The position numbers and the translations under genes are program-made. The notes beneath the pieces were generated by a model. The model was not told the origin of the DNA. It was given only the letters and a program-made list of their open reading frames with translations, and did not search any database. Of a stretch of 64,000 bases of DNA, positions 20,966 to 31,193 are shown piece by piece. The DNA is from Thamnidium elegans (taxonomy: Eukaryota > Mucoromycota > Mucoromycetes > Mucorales > Mucoraceae): assembly GCA_025201345.1 (NCBI GenBank), contig JAIXMG010000002.1, positions 1 through 64,000 on the forward strand. The letters are read 5' to 3'. Position 1 is the stretch's first letter. Every line of letters starts with the position of its first letter.

Positions 20966-21848
20966 ATATATTATTTTCTCTGTTTTTCTTTCTCCATTGA
21001 TACTCTTTTAAATGCAGTAAAATATTTTTTTTATTACGATTTCTAGGAATAATACTTTGTTTTAAACCATTCCAGGTTCCTTCTATTGTGTTAGTATGAA
21101 CTCCAGTTATTGGGTCCTTAAAATTCTTAGAATGATTTACAGTTTTATGCTTATATCCGATATTCTTTAAATTATTATAACCCTTCCAACAATCAGTATA
21201 AATAGTGGTACCTTTTTTAATGTGTTTTTTTATAATTTCATCAATATTTTCAATATTTCTTTCTTCTATTGGAACTAAAAACATTTGTTTATTTTCATTC
21301 TTAATTTTATTTTTTAATCTACTTCTTTGAATACCTCCAATAATCCAAGCACCTTCCACTTTATGTCCTTTATTATACTTTCTTTTAGCAATTTTAGTTT
21401 CATCGATTTCAACAATTTCATTTCTACCACCAATTTTATTAGTTTTATTTAATATTTGCTTATTTTTAATATATTTTCTGTATATTTTATTATATGAAGA
21501 TACTGTATTTTTACTAATTTGTAAACTAGATGATATAAAAGATGAAGGTGCTTTACCCAAAAACAGATAAAGTATATGTAACTGTATATTTATTGGCAAT
21601 CTCAATTTGTTAAATATTGTACTTTTAAGAGGAGAAAATGCTTTTCTACATTTATAAAACTTACAAACATATAATTTTTTCTTAAAATTTAAAGTTGTTT
21701 CTTTACCACATTTTTCACATTTGAGATATTTATTAACGTAATTATTTTCTATTAAATAGTTTAAAGCTTCTGATTCGTTATCGAATACTTTTTTTAAAGA
21801 TTGGTAAGATTCAATAAACATATGTTTTATAATAATAAAATAATTCAA
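20964..21848 (-). CDS. Merlin/IS1595 (ISXO2-like) DDE transposase, copy C
   Basis: Near-twin of the transposase at 1309-2187. By alignment the start is probably the Met at 21821 (MFIESYQSLKKVFDNE); the upstream in-frame ATG at 21848 adds nine residues. Zinc-binding Cys pairs (CEKCGKE, CKFYKC), TIFNKLRLPI, and the DDE residues in EIDETKIAKRK, YTDCWKGY and NTIEGTWNGLK are all present. A MITE removed the last ~8 residues, so translation stops at the MITE edge after KKNRENNI. The catalytic core is intact; whether the missing tail matters is unknown. Confidence 0.9.
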   Translation of the reverse strand: MNYFIIIKHMFIESYQSLKKVFDNESEALNYLIENNYVNKYLKCEKCGKETTLNFKKKLYVCKFYKCRKAFSPLKSTIFNKLRLPINIQLHILYLFLGKAPSSFISSSLQISKNTVSSYNKIYRKYIKNKQILNKTNKIGGRNEIVEIDETKIAKRKYNKGHKVEGAWIIGGIQRSRLKNKIKNENKQMFLVPIEERNIENIDEIIKKHIKKGTTIYTDCWKGYNNLKNIGYKHKTVNHSKNFKDPITGVHTNTIEGTWNGLKQSIIPRNRNKKNILLHLKEYQWRKKNRENNI

Positions 21849-21900
21849 TTTTTAATTTTATATATTAAACTAAATCTGAGAGTTATATTGGGATACATCC

Positions 21901-23669
21901 ATGTTTAGTTTTGGAAGGATATCGATACCCAATAACACGTCGAATTCAGTATCCAACACATCATTAAAAGCTACAACTTCAAAGCAAAATTCAAAACTGA
22001 TATCATTTAAATATCTTATTCTCATAGGCTCAGTTTGTCCCAGTCTTTTAGTTGAGGAATTAGAGAGGAAGTTTAGTTCGCCTTCTAGTTTTTTTATTTT
22101 TATATTTGGGAATAAAGCATCCAAGAGGTATTTATTTATACAAGAAATGTTACTTCCAGTATCCAGTTTGCCTTTCAGTTTTCTATCGTTGATAATAATA
22201 GGAGTAATTAGTCTCTTGAAAGGATTGAATACATCTTTATTTGGATTAGACTTACATTCGTATGTTTCGTTTTCGAAACTTTCTTCTCGAACTGCTTGCT
22301 TTCCCTTGACGTTAGCTGATACAGCTAACACAGTCTGGTTTCCAGGTCTTTTTTCAGGAAACTTCTGATAAAAAGCTTGACATACGTGACCAGCTCTCCA
22401 TCTACTTCCACATCCATGTGAACAGAAAGGAGGAGGTCTAGATCGGTTCGATCTGTACACCTTGTTTCTTGACACCGGAGTACTTGATTCAGCACGATCT
22501 TCGGTAATTTCCGTACATTCCGCACTGGTGTGAGAGTTGTTATCACCATGATACGAGCAATATTGCAAGGCGGTTGAACTCACCCTTTTTTTATAAGGTC
22601 TTGGTCCTTCAATGTGGTTGACAAGATGTCGTTTCGACTTACTTGCTTCAGATTGTTCAGATGGGTTTCCCATCTCAGGCAGTTTATCTGTAAAGATATT
22701 GAACGTGATCTGAAAGATTTCAGAGGCTGTCCAGACCTCATCATCCTTCTTCTGAGCGCCTATAACAGTCATGACATGAGTTTGCCAGTGAGCTGGTAAA
22801 GCAATGAAATACAAATCTGCAATCATTTTGTCCTCAATGGAATAATCAGTGTTCTCAAGAGCTTGAACAAAGCGATTATCAAAATCAGAAATGGTCTCAT
22901 TTGATAACATTTTCATGGCAATCAATTCCTTGGTAGCCAGAATACGTAATTGAGCATTACCAAATTTTTTTTCCAAAACCTTTTTTGCTTCGGCCCAAGA
23001 TTGACAAACGAAGAGTTCCTTGCGCATCCAAGCCTTTAACTCATCAGGGAAAGTAATAGGGATATATTTAACCCATACCTCATCTAACTCATGGTTGGCA
23101 GATACAACAATTTCCTCAAATGTAGAAATAAATTCTTCCACACCTTTGTAACTTTTCTTCCCTTTAAATTGAGGGTAATTTTTACCAACAAGTTGAAAAG
23201 AAGGTAAATCGTTTCGACTCAAAGTTAAACCCTTATTTCCAGTAGATGTGGTTGCCCACTTCGAATCAGCAGTTCCTTTTCCTGTTACAGGAGAACTGAG
23301 GTTCTCTACCGAGGTTAATGTTTCAATAACCTTTTGCTTGTTAGCAATTTTACTTGCCAACTCGACACAAAACTTTTCATCCGTTTCGGAATCAGCATCG
23401 CGAGAATAAATCTCAAGGATTTTATCATCTAAAGCTTCCACTTCAGCACGCAATTTCACCAAAACTTCCTTTCGAGAAAGCTTGGGAGCAACCTTGTGGT
23501 TCGTAACTACTGGTCCAGCAGCTTCGGCCATCTCAATATCCTCCTGAGGAACGTCGGGAAGGTTCTTCTCCATTTCAGTCCAGTTACCGGCAGGTCCATC
23601 GTTGTCTGTGACAGAGTTAGGAGCGGTAGCCTTAGCAGCAGGGGTGGTTTTTCCAGAGGTAGAAGCCAT
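21901..23669 (-). CDS. Gypsy element 2 Gag and protease
   Basis: Begins MASTSGKTTPAA, 51 nt after the 5' LTR. The Gag core (residues ~160-300) includes the retrotransposon-Gag-like region FISTFEEIVVSANHELDEVW and ISDFDNRFVQAL. Cys/His motifs CSYHGDNNSHTSAEC and CSHGCGSRWRAGHVC follow. Aspartic protease GKLDTGSNISC is near residue 501, with VLLGIDILPKLN at the end. The last residues of the open frame (MDVSQYNSQI) come from Merlin copy C; the native frame continues at 19795. Confidence 0.92.
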
Positions 23670-23720
23670 TTTGTTTGTTTATTTGTTTGTTGAATAAGGT
23701 TATTATATAATCTTAAAAAA

Positions 23721-24070
23721 TGTGGAGAAATACTTTGATTTAACACAGAAAAATTAATAAAAACAGGTGAATAAGATTAAATGTCTAATAACGTTTATTT
23801 CTTATTTTAATTGCAAAAATCAATCCCGGTAAAAGGGATTGCTAACTATGATTTCTTATTTATAGTCTTTTGCAATAGTGGTCACACTATTGTGATTGAT
23901 CGTTACACGTAGATTTGATCTAGTGATTTTTATAGCCTGAGGATCTTGATTTCTAGATCCTGCGCTTTTTTTATATATAAGGTTCATTTTGATACCTAAG
24001 GTTTGTTATGCTTTATAATCGATGGTTCATCGATTATTATATATTTTATTTTATGTGTGATTTTACCACA
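23721..24070 (-). repeat. Gypsy element 2, 5' LTR
   Basis: 350 bp, matching 14953-15302. It abuts mariner copy 2 at the junction TTTTACCACA|AATATG and cuts off that element's transposase after RFHHI. Confidence 0.95.
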
Positions 24071-24866
24071 AATATGATGAAATCGAAGTATATCATCAGG
24101 TCTTTTCCAATAGTACTTGCACCCATCAGAACCCCAAACATTAATTTTTGTTTCGTCAGAGAATACCATTCGTCTCCAATCGTCGGATGTCCAATTTCTA
24201 TGAGCTTTGGCCCAACGTAGCCTGTTTTTTCTATGCTCGGCTTTAAGGAAAGGTTTTTTCTTTTTTATATACGCTTGGAACCCCATAGATTTTAGCACCT
24301 TAAGGCATGTACTATACTCCATTTTAATATCAATAGATTCCAGGTACCTCTGAACGTCTTTTCCAGTCTTTAATTTACCCAAAATTAAGCTCTTTCGAAT
24401 GTAGTTTTGCGTAGTATTGAGAAACGATCTAATATTATAGTATCATTCTTTTCATTTTCTATTTCAATTTCGCAACGGAACGAAACCCCAATTTGCGATA
24501 ATTTTTTTCTTTCAAAATTAAATAAAAAGCACGTAGTAAGTTCAAACTTACGACTTTGTTTTAGAATATTAATTATAATATATTATTTAAATGTAACAAA
24601 ACAATTGAATATAAGAATTAAATTTAATAACAAGTAATTAAAATTATATATTATATTAAATATAAATAGAAACGTTTCTCATTGCCTAAAAGAGCGGGTC
24701 TCCCTGGGTTGTTGATCGGTGAATTAGGATACCACTTCCGCTTGTAGTCACTAATTGTACTTTTTTTAATTCCAGGAATTCGTTTCATGATCTGAGAGTA
24801 GGAATAACCAGATTGAAGCAAATTTTGTAGACTATTTTGAGTATCTTTGGGAAGAGATCGAACCAT
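24071..24866 (-). pseudogene. Mariner transposase (DD37E), copy 2, broken
   Basis: It begins MVRSLPKDTQNS at 24866 and runs to GRPALLG, is interrupted by the MITE, and resumes at 24411 with NYIRKSLILGKLKTG to ETKINVWGSDGCKYYWKR. It ends at the LTR before the second catalytic Asp. The codon that is TAG in copy 1 is TGG here (SDDWRRM), which identifies the nonsense mutation in copy 1. Confidence 0.88.
24419..24680 (+). repeat. MITE of the GAGAAAC family, copy 2
   Basis: A 262-bp insert in mariner copy 2. Comparison with copy 1 shows the exact empty site. The ends are GAGAAACG and CGTTTCTC, with ATT on both sides (24416-24418 and 24681-24683), a 3-bp duplication. It matches 758-1020 in inverse orientation. 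Confidence 0.9.
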
Positions 24867-25259
24867 AATTTAAAAAAAAATAAGAAAGAATAAAAGAATG
24901 AAAAACAATTTTGAAAAAGTCTTCCTTTTATATGTATATGCAATACATACCTCGGAAAGATACCTACATACCGTAGCAAATACATATTAATTGTTAATAC
25001 TTTCATTATCCCAATATTTCGGAACTTTTCATATTTTAAATTTGACCCTGAAAAATGGTCCGGATGTATATGTCGTTTTTAAATAAAATTATTTTAACCA
25101 CATATAATGTTTTTATCCCAACTTTTTACCTATTTGAAAGTAAACAATTTCCCTCTTCTATTGTATTTTATTTCAACTTAATCCTATTCTTGGTTGTAGA
25201 GTTACAAGTACGAAGGTGAAAAAATATAAAACATCCGGACCATTTTTCCACCCACTGTA

Positions 25260-26530
25260 ACCTAATTGATTTAATCAAAAGATTCCACTATTTTGAAATA
25301 AAAAGAGCCTTTTGTTTACATGAACATTTATAATTGATCACATGAAGGTCGCTGGTAGAAAAACGTTTTTACGCACAACATGTACTTTTTTCACTATTTC
25401 AAATCGTCTGTCTGTAGTTATAATGTATTCCTTTGTCACGTCTAGATGTCTGTCAACTACAATGAAGCTTATGTGCTTCCTAACATGTCTCTTTTAGGCA
25501 TAATAACTAATCTTATATGATATGGTGTTATGTTCAATGGTCATGGCTAATTACAGGCGCTGTCTTTATTAAAAAGAGTCAGTAGCTGAAAGAAAGATGA
25601 CCTTGAGGCGAATGCTGCTATATAGAGTCCAAGGCGTGTTTGTCGCGGGCTGATTCTTATAACAAAAAGCATCAAGCATTGGAGTCATCGCAACAAATAT
25701 AAACGTACCAATCTTATTCTTGCCAAAATAATCTCCTAAATGACACAATCAACAGAAAAGAAAAAATTAACAGTGAATAATACTTATGGTGCCTGGTAGG
25801 CTATAGTAAGTTTCCTGTCGTAAATTTCTTTGTGTTTACTGCTTTTCCAGAATGGCAAACCAGCATATGTTATGTATGGTGGCCGCAGGTTCCTTATTAT
25901 AGTCTGCCTCTTGATAAAAGAAAAGTAGTAGTACAGCGGATATCTTTGATTACAAAGAGTCAAAGTATCAAACTTATCTGGAAATGGTTTTATATTGACA
26001 AAGTATAGGCTTACCACAATTACTTTTCTCATAACATATTTGTCTGGCTAGACACGAGTGTTTTTTTTTGAATGATCATAGTACGGAGAACAATACTGAA
26101 CGTTTTGTTTTAAATATAATATCCGCAATCCCTTATTTTATTTTATTTTTGTATAAATCCAATTTTTATTATTAGATTATTAAAAGTAGCATGTCAGTAG
26201 AGGGATGTGCAGTGGAAAATTAGAAGAAAAAGGCAAAAGCTAATGGCTTTTGGTTGAAATATTAGCTAAAGTATTATTGGGTGTGAAAAGGGTTGGAGTA
26301 GTTAAGGTATTACGGTTGGCGAATCCAAGTTGGTTTGAATGGTGTATTAATGGTAGATTTTTATGGCAGTACATACGACTTGAGTAGGGATAAAAGGAAT
26401 TTCATCAAAAACGAAACGCCAGTAATATATCCAAACAAAAAGGCGGGCGGAAAATTTGATTCAAAAAATTTCGGGAATCGGAAGGTATACAGAATGGACG
26501 AGACTTATTTGGCGGAGAGAAGGTGTAGTT
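25260..26530. other. Intergenic, no confident gene
   Basis: Short open frames exist on both strands but none resembles a protein family. Part of 26330-26530 may be the eroded 3' region of the LINE remnant to the right. Confidence 0.4.
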
Positions 26531-27065
26531 AAGGTTGGCGTGGAAAAAGATATTGAAAGGACATTTGCCATATTTGCGATACCCTTTGGCAGTTGATAAG
26601 CATGTGTTCGAGACGTTGAAACGATTCGGTAGGGTAGAGTGGACAGAAAGGAGATTACACGATATCGGGCATAAGCCGGTGGGTGACTACGCAAGTATTT
26701 ATTTTGTTGTGTAGTAGTTGATACCATATATTTTTTACTTGAACGTCAATTTTGTTTTCCAGAATTTACGCCAGGTGGTAACGATTATTCTAGATACTGT
26801 GGGGCGACCAAAAAGTTCTTGTAGTGTAATATCAGTTCGATATACATTCGAAGTAAAGGTAGTGTTACGAAAGTAATTATGGTAGAAGGTATTTAACGAG
26901 GTGGAGTTGAAAGACGAGTTCCATCGTGGATCTATACCTGGTTCAGGGGTCGCATTCAATTTGTCAATAAAGGGGAGTAGAGAGATCTGTTGTTGAGAGA
27001 TACTTCTCCGAAATCGAATGTATAATCGAGGGAACTTGAGTAGGGGGTCATTTTCAGAGCGAAAC
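26531..27065 (-). pseudogene. LINE (non-LTR retrotransposon) remnant: RT C-terminal zinc-binding region
   Basis: With frame changes and stops, the minus strand reads WRKFWKTKLTFK, then IWYQLLHNKINTCVVTHRL, SPFCPLY and EHMLINCQRVSQIWQ. This is the zf-RVT type C-terminus of LINE ORF2 proteins (CxxC-like pair, then HxxxxC). No reverse transcriptase core is present, so it is a 5'-truncated, decayed copy. Several stop codons and frameshifts make it non-functional. Confidence 0.75.
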
Positions 27066-28304
27066 GAGAACGTGCCACCAGATTTAAACCTGGTAAATTT
27101 TTTATTTTTTTTTACTTTTTTCTGAAGCGATAAACTTTTTTTTAGGCACTTTTATAGATAATCGGAGCCTATTTTATTGTTTAATAAACCTTTGTGAGTA
27201 ATATAATAGGAACGGATTTTTTTTTTCAATAATAAAAAAAAAAGTATCGCTTTCAAAATCAAGCTATGTTTTTAACTTTCAAGCTGGGAATGTATGAAGG
27301 GATAGACAAATTGAAACAAGAAAAATTTGCGAAATATAATTCATTCACCGCCAATTTTCTTTTAGCCAATGAAATTACTCTAAATTACGAAGTACTTGAA
27401 CTACCTACACTGCATTATGTACCTACTATTGCTTTTGTACTAAACACACATATAATAGATATTTAAAAACATTTCTTAACAACATACGTATATTCAGAAA
27501 CCACGTATACTGTCGCTTAACAATGCATGAATAAATTTATTTCTTTAAAAAATTTATTTCTTCCATATTATTCTTAACTAGTCACATAGTTTTCTATACT
27601 TTGTTTTTACATAAGAAAATCTGTATTCTTTTATTTTTTTAATTTTATCGTTACATTATGCCTCCAGTAAAAGGACACAAAAGAGCATATCTTAACGGAC
27701 CTAAGTCTGAAAATAACCGTTTTATTGTAACAAAAAACCTTGAGGATTGGGAAGAAATGTCTACCGATGGTGTGTTGTATCTACGTAATATATGTAACAA
27801 TATCGAATTAGACATAGATTATACAAGTACTCATATTCTCATATAGTCACTTACATAATCTATATACAATTAGACTATTTCTACTTATATGACTCAGATA
27901 CCTCTTAGCGTTCTATCGATTGAATATAAATTTATTAAAGACTGTTAATACTAATTGAATAACTAAGATAACTGGTTTACATAAATAATTGTCACATCAT
28001 TTATAATCCACAAGCCTCTATCTGTTATTATTTAGCCGTGAAGCCAATTAGAAAGATAATAGGCATCGCTGCTATTATAATTAACCTTCTGAAGAAACTA
28101 TTTCTATATTCAAATTGCTCATATTTGAATGGCTTGCTAATACTGTCTAAGTTTCACATCTTATGATAAGCGTCTATTTAAATCCAAAATGTATATAAGA
28201 CACACACATTTTCTTATAATAAAAACCATTACCTTTTTAAAGTCTGATAATTTTCTGTTATTATATTTTATTTTTTGTATTTTGATATTTACTTTTATTT
28301 TATA
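27066..28304. other. AT-rich spacer with two small open frames
   Basis: Two short plus-strand frames, 27266-27466 (66 aa) and 27658-27846 (62 aa, MPPVKGHKRAYLNGPKSE...), have protein-like composition but no recognised family. They could be stray exons. A 30-bp block at 28071-28100 is the inverse of 728-757. Confidence 0.35.
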
Positions 28305-30249
28305 ACCGTCAATATCACATGGTGACCACATTGATACTTTAATTGAAGCTCGTAATGTCGATCAGATATTAAAAAAATCAATTTTTGACACTCTTAGAGA
28401 CATCAGAATGGAGAGTAGTAGATCTCTTGTTTATAAGAAAACTTCAAGAACAACTCTATGGAGAAACCGTAAGGAGGCAGTAGCGGTAAATGATAGACAA
28501 AAACTCACTTGTTTTGGATTCACTACTTCATCTTCTACCCCTAGCCCGGTTACTGAAGAAATTAGGTATACTCGCAGCGAGATCGAATTGATCAGAATTA
28601 GAAGTATGCTCGCTAAACTTGAAGAGTTTATAAAACCTGTTTTAAATACGAAACATGAAGGCAGTAACGTGGATTCGTATAATTTTTTACGTTATCATTC
28701 CATCAGTTGCTATTTTTTAAAGAGGTTGGAAGGAAAGAAAGTGGGCGAAGCTTCTTTGGCCGTAGCTGCATTATTTTGGAAAAAGAACAACAAGTCTTAC
28801 CGTGTCGAAACTATTGTCGGGTGGGCAAACGAGTTTTTGCGAGAAGGAGAGTTGTCGAATCATTCCCAAGGTGTTCATACAAAAAGAACATCTTTCTTAA
28901 ACGATTCTGATATTAAAATGATGATTCTTGATGGGATAAGAAAAACGAACCCTGCAGAACGTTCTTTAGTAGTAATTAAGAAATATATCGAAGAAGTTGT
29001 AGCCCCTTCAGTTTTAGGTGTTCAAGGTAGAACTATTAGTAGTAGTACTATTAGCAAGTACCTTCAGGAATGGGGGTATTTGTACCGTAAAAACGAAAAG
29101 ACTATTTATTTTGACGGTCATGAGCGTGAAGACGTTGTAAAGTATCGAGACTTGTGGTCAAGAAGAATGCTTGAGTATATGGAAAAAATGGATTTCTATA
29201 GTGGGGAGAATGAGGAGAACATACCGGAGCCAGAATTACAAGAATGTGATAAAAAGTTCGTTTTCGTTACTCAGGATGAAAGCACTTTTTATGCTAATGA
29301 TAGCATCTGTAGCAGCCAAAAGTCTGTATTTGACAATAGTTTAGACCAAGAAGTTACCAAATTAATCAATACAGTTTTTGAAGACTTGACTAAATTCCAA
29401 TTCGATCATTCTAACGGCAATATAATAGCTTATCTTGATGATGAACTGGCTCTGGAAAAAAACAAAAAAAGTGATCATTATTTATTGCTTTGTATTATTG
29501 GACATCTTGTAAAGGCTATTTCTTCCTTTGATGATAACGGTATCTTATCTGAGAACACTTATTTAAGACAGTTCGAATATGTTATCGATTTCCTTTTTAT
29601 CAATACAAGACTTCATGCCAAGGATGGTGAATCTGTTTGCTCTTCTACCAGACGAATGCAGATTATTAACAATGAAGTAGTTAGCGTTGGACGACGGTTG
29701 GACTTGATAATTATAAACAAGCACAATAGCAAGATAAATGAAATTTGCTCTTTAGAATTCAAGAAACATGATGCAACTTTTTCTACCTTAACCAAGCAAT
29801 AAAGCAAAAACATGAGAATTAATTCCTGTATTTTGAACGAAATACGCTTGCTTGTTAATGATGATACTCCCAGCATTTCTTACATGGATTTTTCCAGTAC
29901 ACATGGATATATTACTCAGTTGTTTCAGTTTGAAGGAAAATTCGTTTGCCATAAAGTCGGTACGTTTTCAATGATCAAATCTTTGTTCGAGCTTGGAAAT
30001 TTAAGAAAAAGTATTATAAATCTTTATAAATGGAAAGCTGATTTGATAAAAAAAAGTAATATCATATCGTTAGCTAACGCAAATCAAGAAAATAAGTATG
30101 CTATGTGCAACGTTTCGCGTTCTCTTGTGAGAAGTCCTCCTCGTTCACCAAACCAAACCATCACATCAGCAAAGATTATCTTCTCTCCCTCTAGATTAGA
30201 AAAACGATCACGAAGGGTTTTTGAAGATTCTGAAAATAATGAAGATTGA
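28305..30249 (+). pseudogene. DDE-transposase N-terminus fused to GE/DL/ExK-family domain, one nonsense codon
   Basis: A single reading frame, open from 28305; the first Met is at 28408 but upstream codons look coding. Residues 1-~300 from that Met resemble a eukaryotic DDE transposase N-terminal half, ending at the first catalytic motif VFVTQDESTFYANDS. From there the protein switches to the ExK family: FDNSLDQEVTKLINTVFEDL, YLRQFEYVIDFLF, KDGESVCSSTRR, GRRLDLIII, CSLEFKKHD. A TAA at 29800-29802 interrupts the frame where the split homologue at 3915-4822 has CAA (QQSKNMRVN against Q-stop-SKNMRIN). It then continues in phase to 30249. The second half of the transposase is absent. It is a chimeric, probably dead gene. 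Confidence 0.7.
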
Positions 30250-30665
30250 AAGTTTTTTTTTATATCCATTTAAACAATAAAATTATTTCTCTTTACTTAA
30301 TTATAAAAAGTTATGTATTTTCAAAGGTTAAGATACCCAAGAATAATTATCGTGTATATCTTACTGCAGTATTGGCACATCATAGCATATTAGACGTCAT
30401 TATTTATCTTCTACATAAGTGGCCTACAGTAGAAAAAAAAAGTTTTCTTGTGTCTATTGTAAATATATTTTCTGTCAATCCTAATAAGAGCCAGGTTGTA
30501 AACTGAGGTAGTCGTCCCAATGAGTTATTGTTATTCTTGAAAAAAGTAAAGAGCTAAGTATTACAACCGCAGTAACATCTCTCGGTTACATGTAGCTACG
30601 CAAGCAAATTTTATCTCGCGAAGCATAAAAAAGCTCTTTTCCCAAACTTTATAGCCTACTAAGAC
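30250..30665. other. Intergenic, no confident gene
   Basis: AT-rich sequence downstream of the chimeric gene. No feature is supported. Confidence 0.4.
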
Positions 30666-31193
30666 TTTTTTTTTTTTTGTATGGGAGCCGAAATTCCGTT
30701 TTTATTTATAGTCCTTCAAAAGCTAAAATGAGGGGATTAAAAGACTGGAGTATTTACAAAGAAAAGGGGGAGAGGGGAAATGAATAAAATTGAAGTCGTC
30801 AAACAGACTTCTATTACTTTTACTATTTGTTGTCGAGTTGCATTTCGGAATTGAGTTGATTCAGAGTTTTGGCGATGGCGATGATGATGTTTGCGGAAAT
30901 AAATGGAGTGCTATCAAAGGTGAATCTCCAATGGGCACGCCAAATATGAAGAAGAGTGCACGCAAATATTTGATACGTGTTTAATTCAGGAAGTGAAGCT
31001 ATTGTGGAATCCCTTTTGAAATGAGTTGGTAGGGATAACGATAAAATTGTAGGAATGAAGGCGGATATTGAGGAAGGAATGCCTGTAGAGGAAATGTAGG
31101 ATGTAAAGATATTGAACCATATAGGATTTTTAGAAGGACAGGTGAAAAGAAAATGATCCGCTGTTTCTTCAGATATCGAGGTGGACAAACAGA

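Larger units (their letters stand above)
19804..21900 (-). mobile_element. Merlin-type two-gene transposon, copy C (complete ends)
   Basis: A 2097-bp element with an exact 8-bp duplication ATGTTTAG (19796-19803 and 21901-21908), inserted just after the protease domain of gypsy element 2. The imperfect inverted termini are GGGTCATTATC...TCTCAG on the left and GGATGTATCCC...TCTCAG inward from the right. It encodes a transposase followed by ORF-B in the same orientation. A 202-bp MITE lies between the two genes and trims the transposase C-terminus. This is the best reference copy for the element's structure. Confidence 0.93.
14953..24070 (-). mobile_element. Ty3/gypsy chromovirus element 2 (two Merlin insertions)
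   Basis: Two 350-bp LTRs (14953-15302 and 23721-24070) with TG...CA ends, a polypurine tract (GGGGGAGCA) against the 3' LTR, and one Gag-Pol frame with a chromodomain. Removing Merlin copies B and C, each with one 8-bp duplication, leaves 4980 nt from 23669 to 15462, exactly 1660 codons including the stop. The outer flanks are TCTAC on the left and AATAT on the right, so no target duplication is present. The left neighbour is a host-family gene and the right neighbour is a mariner copy, which suggests LTR-LTR recombination between two insertions. Confidence 0.93.
24071..25257 (-). mobile_element. Mariner-like element (DD37E), copy 2, truncated
   Basis: It corresponds to the right ~60% of 6942-8591 in inverted orientation, with the outer terminus CCACCCACTG followed by TA (25258-25259). 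The other end is lost at the LTR of gypsy element 2. It also carries the MITE at 24419-24680. The TIR arm has the same outer and inner TCCGGACCA motifs as copy 1. Confidence 0.9.

Noticed and set aside
24407..24637. 76-residue frame (and its counterpart at 817-1020)
   Set aside because: It lies entirely in the GAGAAAC MITE; both copies are explained as a non-coding repeat, not a protein.
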